Of a stretch of 64,000 nucleotides of DNA, positions 24,642 to 33,684 are shown one piece after another. Numbering within the stretch: the stretch's first letter is position 1; each line of letters starts with the position of its first letter. This DNA comes from Bifidobacterium sp. (GTDB lineage Bacteria > Actinomycetota > Actinomycetes > Actinomycetales > Bifidobacteriaceae), in assembly GCA_022649135.1 (NCBI GenBank), contig JALCNP010000008.1:35066-99065 (forward strand), read 5' to 3'. The notes below the pieces were generated by a model. It saw only the letters and a program-made list of their open reading frames with translations. It did not search any database and had not been told where the DNA came from. The translations under genes and the position numbers were made by a program.

Positions 24642-26340
24642 GGCGTACTGCTCCTTGGCTGTTGTTGTCCATTGATGTCCGTCGCGGCGTGTGGCGCGTG
24701 AATCGAATGCGCGCCCCGGCGGGGAGCTGCCCCGCGAGTTGCAGGGATCGCGGCGTCAGCACGGCGGCGACGGGGTAGCCTCCCGTAACGGGCTGGTCAC
24801 GAAGGAACAGCACCGGCTGCCCGTCGGAGGGAATCTCGATTGCACCGCACACCGTGCCTTCGCTCGCCAATTCCCGGGTGACGCACCGTTGCATGGCGCA
24901 GTCTCCCTCGAGACGCACGCCGACCCGGTTCGAACGCGCGGTGACAAGCCAGGTCTGCGCGAACAGCAGGTGCATGCTGCCGGGGGTGAACCAGTCGTCG
25001 CGCGGACCGACGACGACCTCAAGCTCGGTCGTGTCGCCTTTGCGCGGAAGGTCGGGCCATGGACTCGGCTCTCCGACGACGGAGAACCCATGGAGGCCGC
25101 ATGCAAGGAAGTCCCCCGGAAGCACCGGATCCGGGCCGATGCCCGACATCGTATCCCGGGAGGCGCTTCCCAGCACCGGTCGAACGTCGAATCCCCCCTG
25201 CATGGCGATGTAATCGCGCCAGCCTGTGCGGGGAGACCCCAACTCGACGCTTTCCCCGTCGCACACGATGACGGCGCGCTCATCCTCGATGCGGCTGCGG
25301 GAGCCATCGGTGGCAACGATCGATATCGGCACATTCGCACCGGCGACACAGACCACGACCTCTCCCTGCGCCGTGAAGCGCATGTTGCCGCCGGTCACCT
25401 CGAGCGCAGCGAGGTTCCTCTCGTTCCCGACAAGTCGGTTCGCCCGTCGCAGGGCGGGCCTGTCGACCGCCCCCGAACCGGTCACGCCCATATCGCTGGC
25501 ACTCCGGCCGCCGTCCTCGAACACGGCAAGCATCCCGGGGCTGTCCACCCGGATGCCCGTGACGCGCGGCCCGCCGTCCGTATGCCGCGGCGTCTCCCGG
25601 GAGCGTCGGGAATCGCCGCGATCCGCCTCCGGAAGGAATCCGCCGCCACGGGTATCCTTGCCGCCGCTGCATTCCTCGCGATCATCCAGGGAAGCGAGCG
25701 CGTACCTCTCCCGAACGGGACGGAAACGGACGACGTCGCCGGGCCGTATAGCCGCGGGGGGATTCCTTCTCTCATCCCACACAGGCGCGGTCGTGACGCC
25801 GAGAAGCTGCCACCCACCAGAGCTTTCGCGCGGGTATACGCCGCTGAAGGTCCCGGCAAGACCCACGGAGCCCGCAGGCACGACCACTCTCGGGGTCGGA
25901 CGCCGAGGCACGTCGAAAAGAGGGTCGCCGCCGCTGAGATAGGTGAATCCGGGGGCGAACCCGACGAACCCCGCGGTCCACGGGTGCCGGGCATGCCGTT
26001 CCACGATCTCCTGCTCGCTCACGCCAAGCAGACGAGCGACCGCAGGAAGGTCCTCTCCGTTGTAGATGACGTCGATCGTCACCTCGCGCGCGGCCCGCTC
26101 GCCCCGGGGCCGGACGTCAAGCAGGCGCAGCGCCTCGATGATCCGGGAACGGGGGGCAAGGGCGGAATCGAACTGCACGAGAACCGTATGCGCGGCCGGA
26201 ACCACCCGGCCGAGGAACCGCAGAACCGATCCGGGCCGTTCACGGTCCTCGGCGATGGCAGCGTGCAGCGCCATCGCCGTCTGAAGGTCCGGGACATCGA
26301 TCAGCAGACCGTCCTCACCGGCAGGGAGGAAGTTCATCAT
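24634..26340 (-). CDS. 5-oxoprolinase subunits PxpB-PxpC fusion (KipI-KipA type)
   Basis: This 568-residue fusion has a PxpB/KipI half (residues about 1-215; FVGFAPGFTYLSGGDPLFDV and VVVPAGSVGLAGTFSGVYP). A linker of about 45 charged residues follows, then a PxpC/KipA half (about 260-560; MGVTGSGAVDRPALRRANRL, MQGGFDVRPVLGSASRDTMS, LRDQPVTGGYPVAAVL). With PxpA it hydrolyses 5-oxoproline to glutamate using ATP. The start overlaps the pxpA stop by 4 bases. Separate subunits are more common; fusions are known. Confidence 0.9.
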   Translation of the reverse strand: MMNFLPAGEDGLLIDVPDLQTAMALHAAIAEDRERPGSVLRFLGRVVPAAHTVLVQFDSALAPRSRIIEALRLLDVRPRGERAAREVTIDVIYNGEDLPAVARLLGVSEQEIVERHARHPWTAGFVGFAPGFTYLSGGDPLFDVPRRPTPRVVVPAGSVGLAGTFSGVYPRESSGGWQLLGVTTAPVWDERRNPPAAIRPGDVVRFRPVRERYALASLDDREECSGGKDTRGGGFLPEADRGDSRRSRETPRHTDGGPRVTGIRVDSPGMLAVFEDGGRSASDMGVTGSGAVDRPALRRANRLVGNERNLAALEVTGGNMRFTAQGEVVVCVAGANVPISIVATDGSRSRIEDERAVIVCDGESVELGSPRTGWRDYIAMQGGFDVRPVLGSASRDTMSGIGPDPVLPGDFLACGLHGFSVVGEPSPWPDLPRKGDTTELEVVVGPRDDWFTPGSMHLLFAQTWLVTARSNRVGVRLEGDCAMQRCVTRELASEGTVCGAIEIPSDGQPVLFLRDQPVTGGYPVAAVLTPRSLQLAGQLPAGARIRFTRHTPRRTSMDNNSQGAVRHA

Positions 26341-27152
26341 CCCTGCCGCCGCCGGACACGCCCCGTTCCGGCGAAGGCGGTCACGGTCACGCCGTCGTCG
26401 GACAGCTGCCGCCTTATCGCCCCGGCCATCTCAAGCGCCCCGGGGCTGTCGGCATGGACGCATACGGAATCAGCCTCGATGGCGATGCGGGAACCATCGA
26501 TGGCGGTGATGTGGCCGGTCGTCACCAGATCTCGCACGCGGGCCGTCACGGCGTCGACGTCGCTGATGACGGCGCCGGGACGGGTTCTGGGAACCAGCCG
26601 GCCCTCGGGGGTGTAGGCGCGATCCGCGAAGGCCTCGCGATACACCGCGATCCCGGCCTTGTCCGCCATCTCGCCGACAACGGATCCAGGCAGAGTCAGG
26701 AGCCCGATCGAGGCGCCCATGGCTGAAATCGCATCCACAACGGCCGCGGCGTGCCTCCGGTCATCGACTATCCTGTTGTACAGCGCCCCGTGGGGCTTGA
26801 CATAGCGAACGCTTCCTCCCACGGTCGCGGCCAATGCCTGAAGGGCCCCGATCTGGTAGATGATCTCCGCGGTAAGGTCGCGGGGCTGCTCATCGACGAA
26901 CCGCCGTCCGAAACCGGCCAGGTCGTTATACGAGACGTGGGCCCCTATGGTCACCCCGTGACGCACGGCGTCCGTCACCGTGCCCAGTATGCCTGCCGGA
27001 TCGCCCGCATGGAACCCGCAGGCTATGTTCGCGCTGGAGACCACGCCGAGAAGTGCTCTGTCATCTCCCAGACTCCAGCGCCCATAGCTTTCCCCCATGT
27101 CGCTGTTGAGGTCGATTCCCATTCCCTGTCCATCCATCCCTGTTCGAGTCAT
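26337..27152 (-). CDS. pxpA: 5-oxoprolinase subunit PxpA (LamB/YcsF family)
   Basis: This 271-residue protein starts at ATG 27152 with GGGAGGAA upstream. Family motifs follow: IDLNSDMGESYGRW, SSANIACGFHAGDP, VKPHGALYN and VYREAFADRAYTPEGRLV. PxpA is the third component of the ATP-dependent 5-oxoprolinase. It lies second in the operon, 103 bases after the DUF1445 gene and overlapping pxpBC. Confidence 0.93.
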   Translation of the reverse strand: MTRTGMDGQGMGIDLNSDMGESYGRWSLGDDRALLGVVSSANIACGFHAGDPAGILGTVTDAVRHGVTIGAHVSYNDLAGFGRRFVDEQPRDLTAEIIYQIGALQALAATVGGSVRYVKPHGALYNRIVDDRRHAAAVVDAISAMGASIGLLTLPGSVVGEMADKAGIAVYREAFADRAYTPEGRLVPRTRPGAVISDVDAVTARVRDLVTTGHITAIDGSRIAIEADSVCVHADSPGALEMAGAIRRQLSDDGVTVTAFAGTGRVRRRQG

Positions 27153-27255
27153 CCTGTCTTCCTCCCTGCGCCGTGCGCGATCTCGGTGCGTCTCGGGCGC
27201 GAGCGCCGGAACGCCGCCCTGCGTCGGGCGGCGGCATTTCGCGACGCGAGCCCCG

Positions 27256-28053
27256 CTACACCATGTAGCATCTGTCGGGCACGTCCGTGACGAACATGTA
27301 CCCTGGGGCGTGGGTGATCGCAAATGACGGCTTCGATGCCATCACCGCAGCCTGGGGTGTCACGCCGCAGGCCCAGAACACCGGAATGTCGCCATCCTCC
27401 AGAATCGGCGGATCCCCGTAGTCCGGCCGGCCGATGTCCGCGATCCCGATGCGCGCGGGGCTGCCGACGTGCACCGGCGCACCGTGCACGCTCGGGTACC
27501 GGGCGGATATGCGGACCGCATCGCTGACACGGTCAGGCTGGATCCCCCTCATGGACACCACCATGGTCGAGCTGAAGCGTCCGGCGGAAACGCATGGTAT
27601 CGACGTGTCATACATGGGCACATTGCGACCGGCCAGAATATGGCGGACGGGAATCCCCGCATCCATGAGCGGGAACTCGAAGGTGAAGCTGCAGCCGATG
27701 AGGAATGTGACCAGATCTCCGTGGCTCGCCCACACGGATGTGATGTCATCGACGGTGTCCGTCAGCTCTCCGTTCTCCCACACCCGGTATCGGCCTATAT
27801 CCGTTCTCACGTCGGCATCACGGGCGATCGAGGGAACGGGCGACCCCGCGTCGAGGACGTCGAGAATGGGGCAGGGTCTGGGGTTGCGTTGGGCGAACAG
27901 AAGAAAATCGTAGGCGTATTCCTCGGGAAGGGAAATCATGTTCGCCTGCGCGAACCCCTTGGATATGCCGCATGTGGGACGTGTCGCCCCTTGCCGGAAC
28001 GCCCTTCGAGCCTCCACGGGGGGCGTCGATTCGCCCAGTTCGGTTTCGCTCAT
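27256..28053 (-). CDS. DUF1445 hydro-lyase-like protein (N-terminal half of D-glutamate cyclase)
   Basis: This protein of about 265 residues starts at ATG 28053, with a GTG at 28065 also possible. It shows the DUF1445 pattern: [44 protein letters not shown] and the C-terminal [13 protein letters not shown]. Bacterial members are labelled putative hydro-lyases. The same domain forms the N-terminal half of animal D-glutamate cyclase. It heads the operon DUF1445-pxpA-pxpBC-biotin carboxylase-DUF4392, which predicts a role in making the 5-oxoproline that PxpABC opens. Confidence 0.87.
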   Translation of the reverse strand: MSETELGESTPPVEARRAFRQGATRPTCGISKGFAQANMISLPEEYAYDFLLFAQRNPRPCPILDVLDAGSPVPSIARDADVRTDIGRYRVWENGELTDTVDDITSVWASHGDLVTFLIGCSFTFEFPLMDAGIPVRHILAGRNVPMYDTSIPCVSAGRFSSTMVVSMRGIQPDRVSDAVRISARYPSVHGAPVHVGSPARIGIADIGRPDYGDPPILEDGDIPVFWACGVTPQAAVMASKPSFAITHAPGYMFVTDVPDRCYMV

Positions 28054-28065
28054 TGTCGTCATCAC

Positions 28066-28373
28066 CTCGGATTGTCTCGCCGTTCAGTTCCGTACGATAT
28101 GCAGCGCAGATTAAATGCCTATTACGGTTTCGTATCGCGGCGTGTCAACCCTCAGACACGGGGACGGGCACGCTGCGCCCTCCCCGGCTTCCTCCCTCTC
28201 CCCCCGGAGGTCGACTGTCCGCCGAAGCCGGCGGGGGCCGGCGTACACACGCGCGTGGGCACACGAGCGTGGACATGGGTTTGTTACGGACGCCGCACGT
28301 TCGTAAACGCGCACGGTAATACGCATGAGCTAGGTTATGGGTGAATCCACCGGAAGCATCACAAAGGAGCATC
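28066..28373. other. Divergent intergenic region upstream of the 5-oxoproline operon
   Basis: This 308-bp gap separates the divergent DUF1445 and aminotransferase genes and should carry both promoters. An AT-richer stretch lies at about 28095-28140. I see no strong palindrome that would name a regulator and no convincing small gene. AAAGGAG at 28363-28369 is the aminotransferase ribosome site. Confidence 0.5.
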
Positions 28374-29345
28374 ATGGACGCAGTCATACTGGGCATCGGA
28401 AACGCGCAGGCGCTGTTCGCACCGGAGCATTCGCCGCTGGAGGCGGGCGGCGATGACCTCCTCAGAATCATCGATCCACAGGAGACCTGCGTTTCGGCGT
28501 TCGATCTCAGCGTGCTGCGCGGCGACGGAATCTTCGAGGCCACGACGGTGTGGAAGGGGTATCCGGTCTCCCTGGAGAACCATCTGCGGCGACTCGCCCA
28601 TTCCGCCCGGCTCATGGACATGCCCGAGCCCAATCAGGAAGCCTTCTCCCGAGCGGTCGATGCAATCGTCCGCCGCTATCATGCCCCGGAGCCCGGGCCG
28701 ATGCTTCGCATCCTCGTCTCGAGAGGGCTCGATCCCACCACGGGCGTGGGGGAGGCCAGCGGACGGGGCGCGCTGCCGAGTGTGTGGATGTTCCTCGACG
28801 GCGACGGAAAGCTTCATGAGCTCGACCCGATCTCTCTGACCTCGCTGAGCCGCGGATATCCCTCCGACGCCACGAGCAAGGCGCCTTGGCTGCTCAACGG
28901 CGCCAAAACGCTCAGCTATGCGGTCAACCAGTCCATGCATCGCGAGTGCGACAGACGGGGCGCGGACGACGCCATCACCTACACCACCGACGGGTTCACT
29001 CTGGAATGCCCGAATTCCTCGATCGTCGCCCAATACGGCGATCGACTCACTACACCGGATCCCCGCATCGGAATCCTGAACGGGACCTCGCAAAGAGAGT
29101 TCTTCGCGTGGGGACGTCAGGAGGGGATGAACGTCGAATACAAGAAGCTCTCCCTGAACGAGCTGCGTGACGCCGATCGGCTATATATGACGCACGGCGG
29201 CTGGGTGATTCCCGTCAAGGCGCTGGACGGGCGGAGCTATGACGTCGACCCCGGCCAGGTGGCGGCGATCAACGACGCCATCCATACCGGCAGAACCCAC
29301 GACGATGCGCTGACGATCGGTCCGGTCGGGGACTACGAGCTCTAA
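28374..29345 (+). CDS. Class IV aminotransferase (BCAT / aminodeoxychorismate lyase-like)
   Basis: This 323-residue PLP enzyme of fold type IV starts at ATG 28374 with AAAGGAG 6 bases upstream. It shows SVLRGDGIFEATTVWKG near the N terminus and LLNGAKTLSYAVNQSMHREC with the PLP-binding Lys. ITYTTDGFTLECPNSSI follows and GILNGTSQREFF lies later. The spacing resembles aminodeoxychorismate lyase-like proteins of actinobacteria. D- or branched-chain amino acid transamination are alternatives. It diverges from the 5-oxoproline operon, which may be coincidence. Confidence 0.83.
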   Translation: MDAVILGIGNAQALFAPEHSPLEAGGDDLLRIIDPQETCVSAFDLSVLRGDGIFEATTVWKGYPVSLENHLRRLAHSARLMDMPEPNQEAFSRAVDAIVRRYHAPEPGPMLRILVSRGLDPTTGVGEASGRGALPSVWMFLDGDGKLHELDPISLTSLSRGYPSDATSKAPWLLNGAKTLSYAVNQSMHRECDRRGADDAITYTTDGFTLECPNSSIVAQYGDRLTTPDPRIGILNGTSQREFFAWGRQEGMNVEYKKLSLNELRDADRLYMTHGGWVIPVKALDGRSYDVDPGQVAAINDAIHTGRTHDDALTIGPVGDYEL

Positions 29346-29403
29346 AAATCCGGACACCGCCCCGGACATGGCCACAAGGGGGGCAGGACGGAAGAGACCC
29401 GCG

Positions 29404-29426
29404 CGGGGCGATTCCCCATCGCCCCG
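29404..29426. terminator. Terminator hairpin after the aminotransferase gene
   Basis: A perfect 9-bp stem (CGGGGCGAT / ATCGCCCCG) with a 5-base loop lies 58 bases past the aminotransferase stop. It is in the 259-bp gap shared with the convergent dnaG gene. Confidence 0.7.
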
Positions 29427-29506
29427 CCCCGCGCAGGGGCTTTGCGGCGACCGTGCTCGGCCCGCGACGCCGCGCCGACGAGGGCCGGCCCATGACCACT
29501 CGGGCC

Positions 29507-29611
29507 GCATGACGATTCACTCCGCGTGACGATTCACCCCATACGGACATTCACCCCATGTGAACACGCCACCCCGCGTGACGATTCGCCCCACGTGTGG
29601 CCGTTCACCCC
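29507..29611. repeat. Degenerate 17-bp tandem repeats at the dnaG 3' end
   Basis: About six imperfect units of 17-19 bp start at 29507, 29524, 29541, 29558, 29576 and 29593. The best consensus is GCGTGACGATTCACCCC. The last unit overlaps the dnaG stop codon (29605-29607), so the array touches coding sequence. Units differ by several bases, suggesting an old array. Confidence 0.75.
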
Positions 29612-31683
29612 ACGGTGTTGCCGTAGACCTGGGCCTGAAGATCCTTACGTGTGGTTTCCATGCGGGTCACCTCGCCCAGCAGGGCTATCTTCTCCTCTCC
29701 GTCGGGGAGCTGCGCCATCCTCCTACGGGCCGAACCGATCCGACGCATGAATCCCATGTCGAGAAGACGGACCAGGAGCTCCGCCGCATACTGCTTTTCG
29801 GCGGCGCTGGGAAGCTTGACCGGGTCGGAGGAGGAATCCTCCCGGGCCTGCGAACCGGGGTCGCTGGTTTTCTCGTCGACGGGAAGAGGCAGGGGCATCA
29901 CGGCAAGCTCGTTGATGACCTGCTCAAGCAGGGGGCCGCCCGCCTTGGTGAGATTATGGATCCACAATCCCTGAGGCGTATCGTTATCGGGGAGCCCCCC
30001 GGCGGCGGCCACGGCCTGGAACAGGGATCTGAACACCGGGGTCATGAAATTGGCGAGCGCAAGTCGGCCAAACCAGTCGGAATCCATCGCGCGAGGCACC
30101 TGGATGAGCGTGGCCATGAACTGCTGTTCGCAGATGAACACCGCATCGTCGATGCGGTAATACGTCTGGTCTCGGGCATCCCGACGCTCCAATGCCCTGC
30201 GCGCGGCCGGATCGTCAACAGGGCCGCGGCCGGCCTGTCTTTCGGCCGCATTCGGCCCCGATGCGAACCGTCGGGGGGAAGCGTAGGCGTCGTCGTCGCG
30301 TATGTGCAGTCCCCGTCTGCTGGCATTGACCTCGCGACGCATGATCTCCAGCTCGACTCCGACGCGGCGCGTGGCCTTGCGTGTATAGATGTCCAGCAGG
30401 GACCGGTCGCGAATCTGGGCGATGAGAGGGGCCACGGCCTTCACCGCACCCATCTGCCCGGTCGTGAACGACGTGTCGAAGCGGTCGATCGCCGCGTTGA
30501 TGACGAAGTCGTACAGGGGCGTCGACCCTTCGATCAGCGATCGCACCGCCTCGTTGCCGCGCTCGATTCTCAGATCGCATGGATCGAGATTGTCGTCGGC
30601 CACGGCGACGAAGGTCTGGGACAGAAAGGCGGAGTCCAGGTTGAAGGCGTGCAGCGCCGCCTTCTGCCCGGCGGCGTCCCCGTCGAAGGTGAACACGATT
30701 CGAGAGCTCAGCGACTGCCCTTCGACCTTTCTCGGCCCCACAAGCTGGACCGCGCCCAGCGAGTCGTCGGCGATGAGCCGCCGCACGATTTTGGCATGCT
30801 CGGCGCCGAAGGCCGTGCCGCATGTGGCGATGGCGGTGTCGATGCCCGCGAGATGGCAGGCCATGACGTCCGTATATCCTTCGACGATCACGACCTGGCG
30901 CTTCTTGACGATGCTCGATTTGGCGAGATCTATGCCGTACAGCACCTGGTTCTTGCGGTACAGCGCGGTGTCCGGGGTGTTGATGTATTTGGCGGCGATG
31001 GTGTCATCGTCATAGAGCTTGCGGGCACCGAATCCCAGCGTGCGGCCGGTGGAGTCCCGGATGGGCCAGGTGGCCCTGCCCCTGAAGTAGTCGTAGACCC
31101 CTCTTTGGCCCATGCGGGCCAAGCCGGCGTCGAGCATCTCCTTCTGCGTGAATCCCCGCGAGGCGAGATGCCTCACCAGGTTGTCCCATCCCTGGGGCGC
31201 GTAGCCGCAACCGAACCGCTCGCAGTCGGCCTGGCTGAAATTGCGCCCGCCGAGAAGCTTGCGCGCGGCGAGAGCCTCTCTGCTGGTGATCTGCGAAAGA
31301 AAGAAACGCTGGGCCTCCTCGTTCGCCTCGATCAGACGGGCCCTCGCCGACCCGGAGTGCTCCTCGCGGCCCCCACCCGACTCGTAGTGGAGTTCGATGT
31401 GGTACTTGTCGGCGAGGAGCTCCACCGCCTCGCGGAAATCGATGTTCTCCCTGTGTTCGACATAGGCGAAGACATCGCCGCCCAGCCCGCACCCGAAGCA
31501 ATGCCACACCCCCAGCGACGGACGAACGTTGAAGCTGGGCGTTTTCTCGTCATGGAAGGGGCACAGCCCCACAAAGGTCCCGGTCCCCGAAGGTTTAAGC
31601 GTGACGGTGGAGGAGACGATGTCATACAGGTCGGCCGCGGCACGCACCTTTTCCACGTCTTCTTTTTCAATCATCCCTGCCAT
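29605..31683 (-). CDS. dnaG: DNA primase
   Basis: This 692-residue protein has the CHC2 zinc finger (C41, H44, C62, C65 in GLCPFHDEKTPSF and WHCFGCGLGGD) and the RNA polymerase core with RFGCGYAP. The Toprim domain contains VVIVEGYTDVMACH and FTFDGDAAGQKAA. It makes RNA primers at replication forks. The C-terminal helicase-interaction region is present. It lies 17 bases after dgt on the same strand, probably cotranscribed. An ATG 9 bases later (31674) is an alternative start. Confidence 0.97.
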   Translation of the reverse strand: MAGMIEKEDVEKVRAAADLYDIVSSTVTLKPSGTGTFVGLCPFHDEKTPSFNVRPSLGVWHCFGCGLGGDVFAYVEHRENIDFREAVELLADKYHIELHYESGGGREEHSGSARARLIEANEEAQRFFLSQITSREALAARKLLGGRNFSQADCERFGCGYAPQGWDNLVRHLASRGFTQKEMLDAGLARMGQRGVYDYFRGRATWPIRDSTGRTLGFGARKLYDDDTIAAKYINTPDTALYRKNQVLYGIDLAKSSIVKKRQVVIVEGYTDVMACHLAGIDTAIATCGTAFGAEHAKIVRRLIADDSLGAVQLVGPRKVEGQSLSSRIVFTFDGDAAGQKAALHAFNLDSAFLSQTFVAVADDNLDPCDLRIERGNEAVRSLIEGSTPLYDFVINAAIDRFDTSFTTGQMGAVKAVAPLIAQIRDRSLLDIYTRKATRRVGVELEIMRREVNASRRGLHIRDDDAYASPRRFASGPNAAERQAGRGPVDDPAARRALERRDARDQTYYRIDDAVFICEQQFMATLIQVPRAMDSDWFGRLALANFMTPVFRSLFQAVAAAGGLPDNDTPQGLWIHNLTKAGGPLLEQVINELAVMPLPLPVDEKTSDPGSQAREDSSSDPVKLPSAAEKQYAAELLVRLLDMGFMRRIGSARRRMAQLPDGEEKIALLGEVTRMETTRKDLQAQVYGNTVG

Positions 31684-31700
31684 AGGTCACTACAGTAGCG

Positions 31701-33005
31701 TCAGCACAGAATCGAATGCATCGCGAGGGCGGAGCTGTCGGTGAGGCTCGCCACCTGATCGACGGCGACACGCAGCCGCTCGTCGTCGCTTGAGGCCTCG
31801 TTCCAATCCTCGAGGAACACGGTCTCCAGCGCGTCGCTGGCACGCGGGGAGTCCGACATGAGGACGTCGACGAGATCCTCGACGATGGACAGCTCCTCCT
31901 GATGAAGGGGTTCGCGCTCCCGCGGGGCCATCACGAAATGAACGGCGATCCCCTTGAGCGCGACGATCTCGTATGCGGTGGAGGGCGGTATGATCACCGA
32001 TGCGCTGTAGCGCGTCAAAGGGCCGGAGCCATAGGCGCGCCGCGTGGCCGCCTCGACCGATCCGGCGAAGCGCCCGATGAGGGTGCTGGTGATGTTCTTG
32101 AGCTGCGCGAGAGCCTGCCGCGACCCGTTGAAGTGAGCGGGGAACATACGCTCCCCGGTGAGACGCTCCAACGCCCTCAGCAGCTCGTCGGCATCCCATT
32201 TCGCGCCGTACCAGGCACGGGTGACGTCGACGATGGCGTCGATAACGCGCGCATCGGCCAACGCGATGGGATTGAACGATCCGGTCGCGATCGCGTCCTC
32301 GACGTCGTGGACACTGTAGGCGATGTCGTCGGAAAGATCCATGACCTGGCACTCCATGGGGGTGCGTTCGCGCGGCGCGTCCGCCTTCAGCCAGTTGAAA
32401 ACGTCCTCGTCGTCCGGATACACGCAGAACTTTGCCGAACGCTCGCCTTTCGGGTGACGCGAGGCCTCGGCGAGCGTCCACGGGTATTTGACCGCGGCGT
32501 CCAGTGAGGCCCTGGTGAGATTGACTCCGGCCGGGCGCCCATCGGGATGGAAGATTTTCGGCTCAAGCCGCGTCAGCAGCCTCAAGGTCTGGGCATTGCC
32601 CTCGAACCCGCCTATGTCCCTGGCGATACCGGCGAGCGCCTTCTCGCCGTTGTGGCCGAATGGCGGGTGTCCAAGATCGTGGGCGAGACAGGCGCAGTCG
32701 ACCACATCGGGATTGCAGCCGAGCATGGCGCCGATCTGCCGCCCGATCTGGGCGACCTCCAGCGTATGGGTCAGCCTCGTTCTGGCGAAATCATCCGTTC
32801 CGGCCACCAGTATCTGCGTCTTGGCCCCCAGCCTGCGCAGCGCCGACGAATGGACGAGCCGTGCACGGTCACGTTCGAAAGCGGTGCGGGAGCGCGACTT
32901 CGGCGGCTCCTGAGCCCATCGCTCCTCATCGCGGATGTCATACCCCTCATCGGGAAGACGCTCCGCCGTGCTGTACGGATTGTCCGACGCGATCAGTGCG
33001 TCCAT
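31701..33005 (-). CDS. dgt: Deoxyguanosinetriphosphate triphosphohydrolase-like protein
   Basis: This 434-residue HD-domain protein shows SSALRRLGAKTQI, RLTHTLEVAQIGRQIG with the first metal His (about 80) and LAHDLGHPPFGHNGEKAL with His109-Asp110. The family hydrolyses dNTPs to nucleosides and triphosphate. The dgt-dnaG pairing is common in actinobacteria and fits control of dNTP supply for replication. Its start is only 93 bases from the ohr stop, so ohr-dgt-dnaG may be read together. Confidence 0.93.
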   Translation of the reverse strand: MDALIASDNPYSTAERLPDEGYDIRDEERWAQEPPKSRSRTAFERDRARLVHSSALRRLGAKTQILVAGTDDFARTRLTHTLEVAQIGRQIGAMLGCNPDVVDCACLAHDLGHPPFGHNGEKALAGIARDIGGFEGNAQTLRLLTRLEPKIFHPDGRPAGVNLTRASLDAAVKYPWTLAEASRHPKGERSAKFCVYPDDEDVFNWLKADAPRERTPMECQVMDLSDDIAYSVHDVEDAIATGSFNPIALADARVIDAIVDVTRAWYGAKWDADELLRALERLTGERMFPAHFNGSRQALAQLKNITSTLIGRFAGSVEAATRRAYGSGPLTRYSASVIIPPSTAYEIVALKGIAVHFVMAPREREPLHQEELSIVEDLVDVLMSDSPRASDALETVFLEDWNEASSDDERLRVAVDQVASLTDSSALAMHSILC

Positions 33006-33098
33006 GCTTCAATCCTCTCCCCCGGATTCGCCCATTCGCGACCGCTCCCGTACTCGGGCGCAGTCGTCCATCGAACGCGCCCGTTCGCGGAAAGGATT

Positions 33099-33563
33099 CT
33101 AGTCGAGCGAATCCACCACGACGATTTCCGTGGGGACGTTGCCCGCGGTCGCCTTGGAATAAGGGCAGAGCTTCTGTGTGCGCTCGACGAGAGCCTGACG
33201 GCGTCCGGCGTCCACATCGGGCAGATACACCTCGATCCTCGCCTTGATTCCGAATGACTCGCCCTCGTCCCCCAGTGAAATATGGGAACGGACCTTGCTG
33301 CGCACGAGCTTGGTCGCGGGGATGTGCATCTCCTTGGCAGCAAGACCCAGAGCGCCCTGGAAGCAGGCGCCCCAGCCGATGGCGAACAGCTGTTCGGGGT
33401 TCGTTCCCTTGCCTTTGCCCCCCATGGCTACCGGGGTGTCAAGGTCGAGCTCCAGGTCGGGTGTATGGCTCACGGCGTGCCCGTTGCGCCCTCCGGTGAT
33501 GTCCGCGACGGCGGTGTATGCGATCGTGCTTGGCTCTTTGCCTGCATAAGTTGAAGTGGTCAT
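33099..33563 (-). CDS. ohr: Organic hydroperoxide resistance protein Ohr
   Basis: This 154-residue OsmC/Ohr-family protein has both redox cysteines in the right contexts: GWGACFQGAL (about C67) and KLCPYSKAT (about C133). The N-terminal GGRNGHAVSHTPDLELDL is Ohr-like. It reduces organic peroxides with dithiol reductants. No OhrR regulator is adjacent. The ribosome site before ATG 33563 is weak. Confidence 0.93.
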   Translation of the reverse strand: MTTSTYAGKEPSTIAYTAVADITGGRNGHAVSHTPDLELDLDTPVAMGGKGKGTNPEQLFAIGWGACFQGALGLAAKEMHIPATKLVRSKVRSHISLGDEGESFGIKARIEVYLPDVDAGRRQALVERTQKLCPYSKATAGNVPTEIVVVDSLD

Positions 33564-33684
33564 GATGCAATACCACCACGTCGGTCGGCTCTTGGCAAGC
33601 CCGTTTGTCTGCCAGCTGATGTGATGTGCGCCACGGGCGGCGGCATCAGACCGCCGGGGGCTCTGCCGGCGGAGCGGTGCACGC

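Noticed and set aside
29560..31698. A 712-codon plus-strand frame
   Set aside because: It is the antisense shadow of dnaG, which has full CHC2 and Toprim motifs.
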